Shown here: in pieces, positions 7,200-15,855 of the stretch
Numbering within the stretch: the stretch's first letter is position 1
How the letters are laid out: every line of letters begins with the position of its first letter
DNA from: Planctomycetaceae bacterium
GTDB lineage: Bacteria; Planctomycetota; Planctomycetia; Pirellulales; UBA1268
NCBI GenBank assembly: GCA_005789975.1
Contig: SXWC01000143.1
Location: 1-36,442 of the forward strand
Reading direction: 5' to 3'
DNA: 36,442 nucleotides
Translations under genes and position numbers: made by a program
Notes under the pieces: generated by a model
Told to the model about the DNA's origin: nothing
Database searches by the model: none
Seen by the model: only the letters and a program-made list of their open reading frames with translations

Positions 7200-9755
7200 T
7201 CATGAGCCGCCGGCGGGTTTTTCTTGATCGGCCGACGCTTCTTCAGCGTCCTTTTTCTCGAAAAACTGCTTGAGATCGCCGAACGTGCGGAGCGGCTCCT
7301 TGCCCTCCCGCATCGCCTTGGAGATCGGCGCCGCCGGCTTCTTCGGTCCTGCGGCCACATAGGTGCGCGGCTCGGGCTCGCGCGGAGGCCGATCGCGGCG
7401 TGGTGGGCGACCTCCGCCCTTGGCCGGCCGAGCGGGCGGACGCCCACGGCTCCCGGCCGCCTCGGCCGCCGGCGGGGGCGACTGCCGCTGTTCGGCCCGC
7501 CGCGCCTTCTGTTCCTTGCGGGCCTCCTCCCGGCGTTGCTGTCGCTCCCGGTCGGCGGGCGGGATCATCGTGAGCGCCACGCGGCGACGGGCCTTGTCGA
7601 GTTCCAACACCCAGACCTGCACGATCTGGCCGACGCTGACGAAGTCGTGCGGGTCACGGACGAACTGGCTCGACAACTGGCTGATGTGAACCATCCCGCT
7701 GTCGTGCAGCCCGATATCGACGAAGGCGCCGAAGTCGACCACGTTGAGGACGGAGCCGAGCAGTTCCATGCCCACCGCCAGATCCTCGAGTTTGAGCACG
7801 CCCTTCTTGAAGAACGGCTTCGGCAGATCCTCGCGGGGATCGCGGCCCGGGCGGGCCAACTGCTCGAGGATGTCGGCCAGCAGGAGACGGCCCACGCCGA
7901 GTTCCTGGGAGAGGGCCACGAGATCGACCGCCGCCGCCTTTTCAGCGAGCGCCTCGGCCTCCTGTCGGCTCGCGAGCATGGTCGGGCTGCCGCCGAGCCG
8001 CTCCAGCACCTTCTCCGCGATCGGATAACTCTCGGGGTGGATCCAGGTCGAATCGAGCGGATTCGTGCCCCCCGGGATCTTCAGGAATCCGACCGCCTGC
8101 ACGAACGCCGCCTCGCCGAAGCCCGGCACCTCGAGAAACTGCTGCCTCGAGGTGAACGGGCCGTTCTTGGTCCGCCACTCGTGGAAGTTTTTGGCGGTCG
8201 CCTGGTTGAAGCCGGAGACCCGCCGCAGGAGCGCCGGGCTGGCCGTGTTGACATCGACACCCACGTAGTTGACGCAGCTCTCCACCACCTGGTCGAGCGA
8301 TGCGTGGAGATGCCTTGCCTTGACGTCGTGCTGGTAGAGGCCCACGCCGATGTTCGCCGGCTCGATCTTCACCAGCTCCGAGAGCGGATCCTGCAGACGG
8401 CGGCCGATCGAGATCGCGCCGCGGATCGAGGCCTCGTGTGTCGGCAGCTCCTCACGGCCGTAGGCGCTGGTCGAGTAGACGCTCGCGCCGGCCTCGTTGA
8501 CGATCGCATAGCCCACGTCGAGTTCGCCGAGTTCGCCCGTCACCAGTTCGGCCACGAGCGTTTCGGTCTCCCGGCCGGCGGTGCCGTTGCCGACGGCGAT
8601 CACTCCGCAGGAATGGTTTTTCACCAGTTCCACGATTTTCTGGGCCGACGCCACCCGCTTCTCGTCCTTGCCGACAACGTGGAGCACGGCGTGCTCGAGC
8701 GGCGTGCCGCACTCGTCGATCACCACGGCCTTGCAGCCGCTCTTGAACCCCGGGTCGAGGGCCAGCACGCGGCGGCCGGGCACCGGCGACTGGAGCAGCA
8801 GGTTGCGGAGGTTGCGGGCGAAGACCTGCACGGCATGCGACTCGCAGACCTCGGTCATCTCCCGCCGCACCTCGCGCTCCAGGCTCGCGAGGATCAGCCG
8901 GGCGAGCGAATCACGGGCACAGGCCCGGAGAAACTCGGCGTGGGGGTGGCCCGCCGGCACGAGCAGTTCCTCGGCGGCGATCTGCATCTCCTCGGCCGGT
9001 CCCTCGACTCGCACCTTCAGCAGCCGCGCCCGTTCGCCGCGGTTGATCGCCAACAGCCGGTGGGGCGGCACCCGCTGGATGTGCTCGCCGTAGTCGAAGT
9101 AGTCGCGGTAATGCTTCTCTTCCTTGGAGAGCGCCTTGCCGGCGGTCTCGACACGCTGGCTCTTGAGGTGAGCCGAGCGGTAGAGGATGTCACGCAGCCG
9201 CTGCCGGACATCGGCACGTTCGCTGAACTCGTGGGCGATGATATGGCCGACACCGAGCAGCACGTCGGCGACGGCGGCCACCTGGGCATCGGCATCGACG
9301 AAGTCGGCCGCGCGGGTGTCGAGATCGGCGGCGGCCGGGTCGGCGGCGAGAATCTCCCGGGCCAGGGGCTCGAGCTTTCGCTGGCGGGCGACCTCTGCCA
9401 GGGAGAGCTTCCGGGCCTTGAACGGCAGGTAGAGGTCCTCGAGTTGCTTGAGGCTCTCGGCGGCGGCGATCCCGGCCTCCAGTGCCGGGGTCAGTTTGCC
9501 CTGCCCTTGGATGGTCCGGAGGATCGTCTGCTTCCGATCGGCGAGCTGCCGCGCGCGGGTCACGCATTCCGCGATCCGCCGCACGCCCTCCTCGTCGAGA
9601 CCGCCGGTCTGATCACGGCGATACCGCGTGATGAAGGGAACGGTGTTGCCCCCATCGAGCAGTTCGACCGTCGACTGCACCCCCGCGACGGGGAGGCCCA
9701 GCCGCTGGGCAATCTTTCCCAGGTCGATGACAGCAGTAATCACCGTGGATGCCAT
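7200..9755 (-). CDS. tex: Tex family RNA-binding transcription accessory protein
   Basis: Tex is a conserved multi-domain nucleic-acid-binding protein related to eukaryotic Spt6. The 851-residue product shows the N-terminal helical region (NTVPFITRYRRDQTGGLDE), a YqgF/RNase H-like domain from about residue 327 (LALDPGFKSGCKAVVIDE), helix-hairpin-helix units near residue 500 (GVDVNTASPALLRRVSGFN) and an S1 domain at about 660-732 (GSVLNVVDFGAFVDIGLHDSGMVH, shown here only as its key run DFGAFVDIG). A basic, proline- and alanine-rich tail of about 110 residues follows and ends with a short conserved-looking segment (LRTFGDLKQFFEKK); most Tex proteins are about 80 residues shorter. The ATG at 9755 was chosen over an upstream one at 9833 because homology begins at once. 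Confidence 0.94.
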   Translation of the reverse strand: MASTVITAVIDLGKIAQRLGLPVAGVQSTVELLDGGNTVPFITRYRRDQTGGLDEEGVRRIAECVTRARQLADRKQTILRTIQGQGKLTPALEAGIAAAESLKQLEDLYLPFKARKLSLAEVARQRKLEPLAREILAADPAAADLDTRAADFVDADAQVAAVADVLLGVGHIIAHEFSERADVRQRLRDILYRSAHLKSQRVETAGKALSKEEKHYRDYFDYGEHIQRVPPHRLLAINRGERARLLKVRVEGPAEEMQIAAEELLVPAGHPHAEFLRACARDSLARLILASLEREVRREMTEVCESHAVQVFARNLRNLLLQSPVPGRRVLALDPGFKSGCKAVVIDECGTPLEHAVLHVVGKDEKRVASAQKIVELVKNHSCGVIAVGNGTAGRETETLVAELVTGELGELDVGYAIVNEAGASVYSTSAYGREELPTHEASIRGAISIGRRLQDPLSELVKIEPANIGVGLYQHDVKARHLHASLDQVVESCVNYVGVDVNTASPALLRRVSGFNQATAKNFHEWRTKNGPFTSRQQFLEVPGFGEAAFVQAVGFLKIPGGTNPLDSTWIHPESYPIAEKVLERLGGSPTMLASRQEAEALAEKAAAVDLVALSQELGVGRLLLADILEQLARPGRDPREDLPKPFFKKGVLKLEDLAVGMELLGSVLNVVDFGAFVDIGLHDSGMVHISQLSSQFVRDPHDFVSVGQIVQVWVLELDKARRRVALTMIPPADRERQQRREEARKEQKARRAEQRQSPPPAAEAAGSRGRPPARPAKGGGRPPRRDRPPREPEPRTYVAAGPKKPAAPISKAMREGKEPLRTFGDLKQFFEKKDAEEASADQEKPAGGS

Positions 9756-10183
9756 CCGACTCGCGAGCCAAGGGTGATCGAACACTCCGGCCGCGCAACT
9801 CTCCTCCGCGGTCCACCTCGTCCCCGCGTGCACGAGGGGCGAGGGCTGGACTTGGAAAACTGCTGGAATCTAGGTTGCCTGCCCGATCGATGTCAAACGC
9901 CCACGGCAGCACCCTCCCCCGCCGTTCGCCCAGCCTGCCGTGTTTGCCGCGATTGACGGGCGGCGGCATGCCCTTGACCCGCGGTCGCAAACTCACCTAT
10001 TCCCCGCATATCGCGCGGGATACGGCGCGCGAGACGCCGTGCCGGATAACGCTCTGGAAACTCCGGAATCCAGTGAAGCGGTCCGCACGATCGTGACGAT
10101 CACGAAGCGTCGGCTGAGCGATCTGTTCGTACCCATCGCGATCCGTCCCCGTCCTGAGCAGGCCCATCGGAGTTCGTCGCACC
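9756..10183. other. Intergenic region between divergent tex and aminotransferase genes
   Basis: These 428 bases hold no reading frame that looks like a protein: the short open frames are arginine- and serine-rich, as expected from GC-rich noncoding DNA. It must contain promoters for both flanking genes. On the minus strand a CTAGATT element near 9875 is a possible -10 for tex; on the plus strand there is one TTGACC/TATTCC pair, listed separately. Confidence 0.6.
9974..10003 (+). promoter_or_regulatory. Candidate promoter upstream of the DegT-family gene
   Basis: TTGACC (9974-9979) and TATTCC (9998-10003) are 18 bases apart. This would imply a leader of about 170 bases before the ATG at 10184. 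It is a weak match and rests on the two hexamers only. Confidence 0.25.
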
Positions 10184-11485
10184 ATGATTCGCCGCAGCCC
10201 CGAAGCAGCATCCGCCACGCCGCACGAGACCGCCGGCGACCTGCTGCCGGCCGTGCCGTTGCTCGCCCTCGACCGCCAGTACGCCGCCCTCCGCGAACAG
10301 ATCCGCGAGGCGATCAACCGCGTCTGTGATTCGGGCAGGTTCGTGCTTGGCCCCGACGTCGCCGAACTCGAGGCGGAACTCGCGCGGATGCTCGACGTGC
10401 CCCACGTGATCTCGTGCGCCTCGGGCAGCGACGCGCTGCTTTTGGCGCTGATGGCCTTGGACGTCGGCCCCGGCGACGAGGTGATCGTGCCGAGCTACAC
10501 GTTCTTCGCGACCGCCAGCGCGGTCACCCGGCTGGGCGCCACACCGATTTTCGCGGACATCGACCCCGTGACCTATCTCGTCGATCCCCGCGACATCGAG
10601 AAGAGGATCAGCAGCCGGACGCGGGCGATCGTTCCCGTCCACCTCTTCGGACGCACGGCCGACATGGACGCGATCGCGCCGATCGCCGCGAAGTCAGGCC
10701 TGCCGATCGTGGAGGATGCCGCACAGTCGATTCTTTCGACCTGGCATGGCCGCTGCTCGGGCAGCCTCGGTGACGTCGGGTGCTTCAGCTTCTACCCCAC
10801 CAAAAATCTCGGGGGTGCCGGCGACGGCGGCTTCCTCACCACCACCCGCGACGACGTCGCCAAGCAGTTGCGCCTGCTCCGCGTGCATGGAATGGAGCCT
10901 CGCTATTACCACGAGGTGATCGGCATCAACAGCCGCCTCGATTCGATCCAGGCCGCGGTGCTTCGCGTGAAGCTCCCGCATCTCGATTCATGGACCACGG
11001 CCCGACAGGTCAACGCCGCCCGCTACCGGGAGATCTTCGCCGACCACGACCTGTCCGGCCGGGTTGCCGTGCCCGGAGACGAGCCCCGCGGTCGCCACGT
11101 CTGGAACCAGTTCGTGATTCGCGTGCTCGACGACAGCCGCGACGCCCTCCGGGCACACCTCGCGAAAAATGGCGTGGGCACGGAAATCTACTACCCCGTG
11201 CCGCTCCACCTGCAGAAGTGCTTCACCCACCTCGGCTGGTCCCGGGGCGATCTCCCGGAGACGGAGCGAGCCGCCGAGCAGACGCTCGCCCTGCCGATCT
11301 TCCCGGAACTCGAATCCGCCGAGCAGCAGACGGTGGTCGCACGGATCGCCGAGTTTTTCAGCGGCAGCACGCGGATCACCCCGACCGCGAAACCGCCGCA
11401 GGAGGCGCCGGTCTCCACGGGCGGTCTCCCCGCCCCGCACTTCATCCGCCGCGCGGTCGGCAAGGCCGACGACGTGCGCTGCTGA
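10184..11485 (+). CDS. DegT/DnrJ/EryC1/StrS family sugar aminotransferase
   Basis: Members of this PLP-dependent family transaminate nucleotide-linked keto-sugars, using glutamate or glutamine, for lipopolysaccharide, surface glycan or antibiotic sugars. The 433-residue product has the fold-type I signature: SGSDALLLALMAL (cofactor phosphate), EVIVPSYTFFATASA, the aspartate in VEDAAQS that holds the PLP pyridine, and the Schiff-base lysine K207 in FYPTKNLGGAGDGG. GTEIYYPVPLHLQ near residue 345 is also typical. The C-terminal 50 residues (after about 385) are proline-rich and look like an extra tail. No other sugar-nucleotide genes are adjacent, so the exact sugar is unknown; a sulfotransferase 9 kb away is the only other glycan-modifying candidate. 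Confidence 0.9.
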   Translation: MIRRSPEAASATPHETAGDLLPAVPLLALDRQYAALREQIREAINRVCDSGRFVLGPDVAELEAELARMLDVPHVISCASGSDALLLALMALDVGPGDEVIVPSYTFFATASAVTRLGATPIFADIDPVTYLVDPRDIEKRISSRTRAIVPVHLFGRTADMDAIAPIAAKSGLPIVEDAAQSILSTWHGRCSGSLGDVGCFSFYPTKNLGGAGDGGFLTTTRDDVAKQLRLLRVHGMEPRYYHEVIGINSRLDSIQAAVLRVKLPHLDSWTTARQVNAARYREIFADHDLSGRVAVPGDEPRGRHVWNQFVIRVLDDSRDALRAHLAKNGVGTEIYYPVPLHLQKCFTHLGWSRGDLPETERAAEQTLALPIFPELESAEQQTVVARIAEFFSGSTRITPTAKPPQEAPVSTGGLPAPHFIRRAVGKADDVRC

Positions 11486-11547
11486 GACGCGGTCACGCCG
11501 GCTGGATGCGGACTCTTGTCCGGTGGATCGCCCCCCGGGGCGGCAGA

Positions 11548-11569
11548 AGCCCGTTGTCAGCAACGGGCT
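11548..11569. terminator. Perfect hairpin between convergent genes
   Basis: AGCCCGTTG (11548-11556), loop TCAG, CAACGGGCT (11561-11569) is a perfect 9-bp stem with a four-base loop. It lies 62 bases after the aminotransferase stop and 66 bases after the stop of the small minus-strand gene, so it is placed to end both transcripts. No T-tract follows on either strand, so a dispersed palindromic repeat is an equal alternative. Confidence 0.5.
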
Positions 11570-11635
11570 CGTGGCCTGATGGGACCACGCCGCACGTCAG
11601 GGAGCGGCCGCGCCGGGAATCCGCCCCGCGATCCC

Positions 11636-11734
11636 TCAGTCGGGATCGAATCGCCGCGAGGGACGGCAGACGAGATACACGCCCAGCGTGATCAACAGGC
11701 CGAGGAGGGCGTAGGAGAGGGTGTATTTCGACAT
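11636..11734 (-). CDS. Small single-pass membrane protein (32 residues)
   Basis: The frame from ATG at 11734 to TGA at 11636 encodes 32 residues: a short polar start (MSKYTLS), one hydrophobic helix of about 17 residues (YALLGLLITLGVYLVCR), and a basic-acidic tail (RPSRRFDPD). The helix followed by CRPSRR gives a clear positive-inside topology with the C-terminus in the cytoplasm. It lies alone on the minus strand between two plus-strand genes and runs against the aminotransferase. No strong ribosome-binding site is visible. I do not know a function. The regular helix-plus-basic-anchor pattern, not length, is the reason to call it; a chance open frame of this size with such a profile is unlikely but not excluded. 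Confidence 0.6.
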   Translation of the reverse strand: MSKYTLSYALLGLLITLGVYLVCRPSRRFDPD

Positions 11735-11812
11735 GCGTGCGGATGGCCGTGATTGCAGGTACGATTTTCTCTCGTTCGCAACCCTGTTTCCTGCCCCCCC
11801 ACTCTACCTGAC

Positions 11813-12955
11813 ATGGCCCCGAAGTCGAAACACCCCGCAAAGGCGGCCGTAGGCAAACTGCCCGCGGTCGATCTCAAGACGCTCAAGCTGATCGTCGGCC
11901 TGGCCGACGAGGTCGCGGCCGCCGCCGAGAAGCGCCGCGACCCCTACCTCGACATCCCCACCCGCAGCCTTTCAAACGTCCGCTTCAACAAGACCCAGAA
12001 AATCATCGAGATGGGCGGCCAGACCAATCGCCGCCAGCTCTTCAATCTCTCGCAGGCCAAGAGCTACATGCAGACCCTGCTCGTGGCCACCGGCTGCAAA
12101 CAGTTGCTCGAGCAGCAAAAGACCACGAGCATCCGCGGTCTCTACTACCTTCTCAAGCACACGATCGATGGCACCCGGGAGGAGACGTTCGCCACGCAGG
12201 AGGAGTGCGATCCGGTCATCGAGGATCTCGAAGTCACGCTCGAGAGCCTCCGCGAGGAGCTCCACGTCTACGCCAGCAACCGTGGCGGCATGGTCGGCCC
12301 GATCACGTTGATCGACTCCGGCGACGAGATCGACTGCTCGCGGATGGGTTCCGGCGGCTACTCGATCCCGTCGATCGTCGAGGCCGATGTCGTGAAGTTC
12401 AAGACCTGCGACGCCAAGTTCATCCTGCATGTCGAGAAAGACACGGTCTGGCGCCGGTTCAACGAGGACAAGTTCTGGCGGAAGCACGGCTGCCTGCTGA
12501 CTCATGGCGGCGGCCAGCCGCCACGGGGCGTGCGGCGGATGCTCTACCGGCTCCACAACGAACTGAAGCTGCCCGTCTACTGCCTGCTCGACAACGATCC
12601 CTGGGGCTACTACATCTACTCCGTGCTCAAGCAGGGTTCGATCAACCTCGCCTACGAGTCGAAGCGGATGGCGATTCCCGAGGCCAAGTTCCTCGGCATC
12701 CGTTCCCGCGACTACGCCCGCTGCAAGCTCTCCCCGAGCGTCCAGATCCAGCTCAACGAGACCGACATCAAGCGGGCGAAGCAGATTGCCGCCTATCCCT
12801 GGTTCGCCGGCAAGAAGGCGTGGCAGAAGGAGATTGAGACGATGCTCACCAACGGCTTCAAGCTGGAGGTCGAGTCGCTGATCTCGAAGGACATCAGCTA
12901 CGTCACCGACACATACACGCCGGAGCGGCTCTCCGAGGCCGACTGGCTGGATTGA
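11813..12955 (+). CDS. top6A: DNA topoisomerase VI subunit A (Spo11-like)
   Basis: Topoisomerase VI is a type IIB enzyme, common in archaea and plants and sporadic in bacteria; subunit A breaks DNA through a tyrosine and subunit B supplies the GHKL ATPase. The 380-residue product has the winged-helix active site with TSIRGLYYLLKH (catalytic tyrosine at Y111 or Y112, the second being expected from the family) and a Toprim domain with E208 (HVEKDTVW) and D260/D262 (LLDNDPWGYYIYS). SGGYSIPS and THGGGQPPRGVRRML are also typical. The ATG at 11813 begins a lysine-rich tail just before homology. A TACGAT at 11760-11765 is a possible -10. No subunit B gene is in this window, so the partner must be elsewhere. 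Confidence 0.93.
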   Translation: MAPKSKHPAKAAVGKLPAVDLKTLKLIVGLADEVAAAAEKRRDPYLDIPTRSLSNVRFNKTQKIIEMGGQTNRRQLFNLSQAKSYMQTLLVATGCKQLLEQQKTTSIRGLYYLLKHTIDGTREETFATQEECDPVIEDLEVTLESLREELHVYASNRGGMVGPITLIDSGDEIDCSRMGSGGYSIPSIVEADVVKFKTCDAKFILHVEKDTVWRRFNEDKFWRKHGCLLTHGGGQPPRGVRRMLYRLHNELKLPVYCLLDNDPWGYYIYSVLKQGSINLAYESKRMAIPEAKFLGIRSRDYARCKLSPSVQIQLNETDIKRAKQIAAYPWFAGKKAWQKEIETMLTNGFKLEVESLISKDISYVTDTYTPERLSEADWLD

Positions 12956-13027
12956 GGAGACGCGACGGGTCGCCGCCTGCCGACCGCCGCTCCCCAGGAC
13001 CGCCGACCGTTCGTGTTCCCGGACTTC

Positions 13028-13855
13028 TCACGCCTCCTCGCGGAGCATGGGCGGGGGCTCGTCGAGGTCCTCGAGTTCGGGGGGAAGCTGGAGCTGCCGC
13101 ATCGTTTCATCGGTCTTGCGCATCCCGGCGGCCACCTCGTCGACCCGCTGGGCGATGTCGCTGACGTCCCGCTTGGCGACCGAACTTTCGGCGAGCGCCG
13201 CGATCTTGGCCTCCAGTCGCTCGACTTCGGCCGCAACCAGATCGAGCTTCCGGCGGGCCTCCTCGATGTTCTCCAGCCGCTCGCGGCTCGTTTGCAGGTG
13301 GTCCTCGATCGCCGACCGCATCTGCGCCGCGCCCGGGTTGCCCGGAGACAGCGTTGCCAGCCGCTGTTCGAGATCGGCGATCCGCGCGCGGATCGCGGCG
13401 GCGTCGGTGTGGTCGAGGAAGTCGGAGAGCGTCGATGCGCCCCAGATCATCCGCAGATATCCCCAGAGCAGTCGGTCGAGCGACTCCAGCGCGTTCTTGT
13501 CCGGACCGCCACCGTCCGGCCCCCGCATGCTGCCGCCGAGTTCGACGAGCTTGAGGCAATGGTCCCGGAGCTGGTCGAACCGCTTGAGGAGCGCGGGGGG
13601 CAGGTTCTTCCGGATCCGCTCATAGGCCTCGCGGGCGCCCGATGCCTCCAGGTTTTTCCTGGCCTTCGCCTCCTGTGCGTCGACGGCGCTGCGAAAGCGG
13701 TCACTGGCCAGCATGCTCGCCAGGTAGTAGACCTCGCCGGCCGCCACCAGCGGCAGCACGATGCCGGGAAATCCGCAGAGAAACGCCGCAGCCACGCCGC
13801 CTCCGAAGAGCAGCAGGTTCCAACGCGTCATGAACGCGGTCTTCAGGTACGTCAT
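13028..13855 (-). CDS. Membrane-anchored coiled-coil protein, last gene of the psp-like cluster
   Basis: The 275-residue protein starts with two close hydrophobic segments at about residues 11-45 (LLLFGGGVAAAFLCGF, IVLPLVAAGEVYYLA), so it is probably a hairpin in the inner membrane with a long cytoplasmic part. Residues about 60-160 are helical, and about 175-255 are a heptad-rich coiled coil (IADLEQRLATL, AAEVERLEAKIAALAESS). The tail is acidic and proline-rich. The ATG at 13855 was preferred over an upstream ATG at 13981 that would add a non-conserved arginine-rich leader. It lies 153 bases after the ABC ATPase, the widest gap in the cluster, so it may have its own promoter. I recognise no named family; a membrane partner for PspA or the AAA+ ATPase is inference from position. 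Confidence 0.7.
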   Translation of the reverse strand: MTYLKTAFMTRWNLLLFGGGVAAAFLCGFPGIVLPLVAAGEVYYLASMLASDRFRSAVDAQEAKARKNLEASGAREAYERIRKNLPPALLKRFDQLRDHCLKLVELGGSMRGPDGGGPDKNALESLDRLLWGYLRMIWGASTLSDFLDHTDAAAIRARIADLEQRLATLSPGNPGAAQMRSAIEDHLQTSRERLENIEEARRKLDLVAAEVERLEAKIAALAESSVAKRDVSDIAQRVDEVAAGMRKTDETMRQLQLPPELEDLDEPPPMLREEA

Positions 13856-14008
13856 TCGGAAGGGGTCTTCGGCGGAATCTGTGGGTAACAGCGGGTTCCG
13901 GACACGATCTCGTCGGGTCCCGGCGGGGGATTCGGCGGCGGGGCCCGAAAAGGGGAACGAGAAAAAAGCACCTGCCACCACATCGGAGGAAAAGGGGTTC
14001 GGATCGGC

Positions 14009-14935
14009 CTATCCTGCCTGGATTTGGCGGCTGGCACCATTTGGGGAACGTTTCGCGGCTGCCTCCACCTGCTCGATCCGGGCGTGCAGCGCGTTGACCT
14101 GCTCGTGGAACCAGGGCTCGGACTGGATCTCACGGGCGTTTCGCGTCGGCGACGGCAGCCGGACCTCGTCGACGATCCGGCCCGGGGTCGTGCCCATCAC
14201 GAAGACCCGGTCGCCGAGATAGACCGCCTCCTCGACGGAATGCGTCACAAAGAGGACCGTGGCCTGCACCTCCCGCCAGAGCGAGATGAGCATGTCCTGC
14301 ATGTCGAGCCGGGTGGCCGGATCGAGCGCGCCGAAAGGTTCGTCCATGAGGATCACCCGTGGCCGCAGGATCAGGGTGCGGGCGATGGCCACCCGCTGCC
14401 GCATCCCGCCCGAGAGTTCGTGCGGATATTTGCGGGCGTCCCGCCGCGGGTCGAGGCCCACCTTGGCAATCCACTCGAGCCCCTCCGCTTCGCGTTCGCG
14501 CCGCGACACCCCCCGGCACTCGAGCCCGAAGGCCACGTTGTCGAGCACGGTGCGGTTGTCGAAGCTCGTGTAGTCCTGAAACACCATGCCCCTGTCGGCC
14601 CCGGGTCCGATGACCGGCCTGCCGAGCACCGTCACCGTGCCACTCGTGGGCGGATGCTGCGGCTCGAGGCCGGCCACAAGCCTGAGCACGGTGCTCTTGC
14701 CGCAGCCGCTCGGCCCCAGAAACGAAGAGATCTCTCCGTGGTCGGCCACGTCGGGGATCGTGAAACTCACGTGGGAAATCGCCACGTATTCCCGGGGGGT
14801 CCCCCGCCCGTAGATCTTCGTCACATCCCGAAACTCGACCGCGGCAGGCCGGGCGGACGTGGACGCCGAGTCAGACGCCGAGTCAGACGCCGAGTCAGAC
14901 GCCGGGGGCGATCCGGATGGATCCGGCTGATTCAT
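14009..14935 (-). CDS. ABC transporter ATP-binding protein, nitrate/sulfonate/taurine type
   Basis: The 308-residue product is a complete ABC ATPase: Walker [11 protein letters not shown]-loop VFQDYTSF, signature [14 protein letters not shown], Walker [14 protein letters not shown] and the switch histidine in [11 protein letters not shown]. It is most like the NitT/TauT/SsuB group. The first 30 residues are a serine-aspartate-alanine linker encoded by a 12-bp tandem repeat. Its ATG (14935) overlaps the permease stop as ATGA (14932-14935), so the two are translationally coupled. In the cluster it would power the permease just upstream. The cargo cannot be told from the sequence, and given the OmpA-fused binding protein it may be something other than nutrient uptake. 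Confidence 0.92.
   Translation of the reverse strand: MNQPDPSGSPPASDSASDSASDSASTSARPAAVEFRDVTKIYGRGTPREYVAISHVSFTIPDVADHGEISSFLGPSGCGKSTVLRLVAGLEPQHPPTSGTVTVLGRPVIGPGADRGMVFQDYTSFDNRTVLDNVAFGLECRGVSRREREAEGLEWIAKVGLDPRRDARKYPHELSGGMRQRVAIARTLILRPRVILMDEPFGALDPATRLDMQDMLISLWREVQATVLFVTHSVEEAVYLGDRVFVMGTTPGRIVDEVRLPSPTRNAREIQSEPWFHEQVNALHARIEQVEAAAKRSPNGASRQIQAG
14862..14904. repeat. 12-bp tandem repeat, about 3.6 copies
   Basis: GACGCCGAGTCA (plus-strand reading) is repeated exactly three times from 14862 to 14897, followed by a partial copy. It encodes the Ser-Asp-Ser-Ala linker of the ABC ATPase in frame, so copy-number change would only lengthen or shorten the linker. Confidence 0.9.
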
Positions 14936-15855
14936 GGAGTTGCCTCCGGCATTGCCGCCGCCCCGTGGAGCGCCCTGCGAAAAAACCTGGGGAGCAGCCC
15001 CTGGCCACCATACCGGTGCGGGAAGAGATCGCACTGCAGCCACCAGAGCAGCCGGTCGATCGCGTAGGCCACCAGCGGGATGACCACCAACACGATCAGG
15101 ATCGGCTCCCGCTCGCCGCGCCGCTGCGACACATTGATCAGGTCGCCGAGCCCCCCCGTGTCACCGCCGAGCTTGACGACCTCCGCGAGCATCACGTAGC
15201 CGAAAGCGATGCCGAAGAGGAGTCGCAACGAGTTGAAGATCGCCGGCGCCGCCAGGGGGACGAGCACCTTGAGGATGATCTGGAGCCGCGAGCCGCCGAG
15301 CGTCAGCGCGGTGTCGACATACCGCTGGGGCACCTCGAGCACGGCGGCCGTCGTGTCGCTGACGACGAAGGCCACGCTCGCGATGAACAGGAACATCATC
15401 TTCTGGAACTCGCCGATTCCGAAGAAGAAGAACGTCAGCGGGATGAGGGCCGCGACGGGGATGTTGCGGCCAAAAATCGTCAGCGGTGCGACGAACGCCC
15501 GCACCGCCGGGAAACAGGCGGCGAGCACGCCGAGCGGCACGCCCACCACGGCCGACAGTCCGAATCCCAGACAGACCCGCCGGAGGGTCACCAGCGTGTT
15601 GGCGACGAGTCGCCGCTCACCGAAAACACTCGGCACGGCGGCGAGGGTTTCGCCGGGGCTCGGCAGCGTGGCCGGGCTGATGATCCGACTCTCCGCCTCG
15701 CCGGCGGTCGCCACGAACCACAGCGCCAACACGCAGGCCACGCAGGTCACGCCCCAGAAAACGACGGTCGCCGCCTCCGCCTCACCCCGCAGGGGCTGGA
15801 CGTTGACCGCGGGTGGCGGGCTCGGCGATGCCAACGGGTCGGTTGGCGTGGTCAT
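14932..15855 (-). CDS. ABC transporter permease, nitrate/sulfonate/taurine type
   Basis: This 307-residue membrane protein has about six hydrophobic helices, the first at about residues 30-50 and the last near 255-275. The cytoplasmic coupling loop (EAA-type motif) is visible as VDTALTLGGSRLQIILKVLVPLAA, here recognised from its GGS...KVLVPLA core near residue 185. It belongs to the binding-protein-dependent permease family of SsuC, TauC and NrtB. It starts with ATGA overlapping the stop of the substrate-binding gene (15852-15855) and ends overlapping the start of the ATPase, so the three are tightly coupled. The N-terminus (about 25 residues) is proline-rich. Confidence 0.9.
   Translation of the reverse strand: MTTPTDPLASPSPPPAVNVQPLRGEAEAATVVFWGVTCVACVLALWFVATAGEAESRIISPATLPSPGETLAAVPSVFGERRLVANTLVTLRRVCLGFGLSAVVGVPLGVLAACFPAVRAFVAPLTIFGRNIPVAALIPLTFFFFGIGEFQKMMFLFIASVAFVVSDTTAAVLEVPQRYVDTALTLGGSRLQIILKVLVPLAAPAIFNSLRLLFGIAFGYVMLAEVVKLGGDTGGLGDLINVSQRRGEREPILIVLVVIPLVAYAIDRLLWWLQCDLFPHRYGGQGLLPRFFRRALHGAAAMPEATP

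Noticed and set aside
7224..9956. A 910-codon plus-strand frame opposite tex
   Set aside because: The minus strand encodes all Tex domains; the plus-strand frame is a mirror of GC-rich coding DNA.
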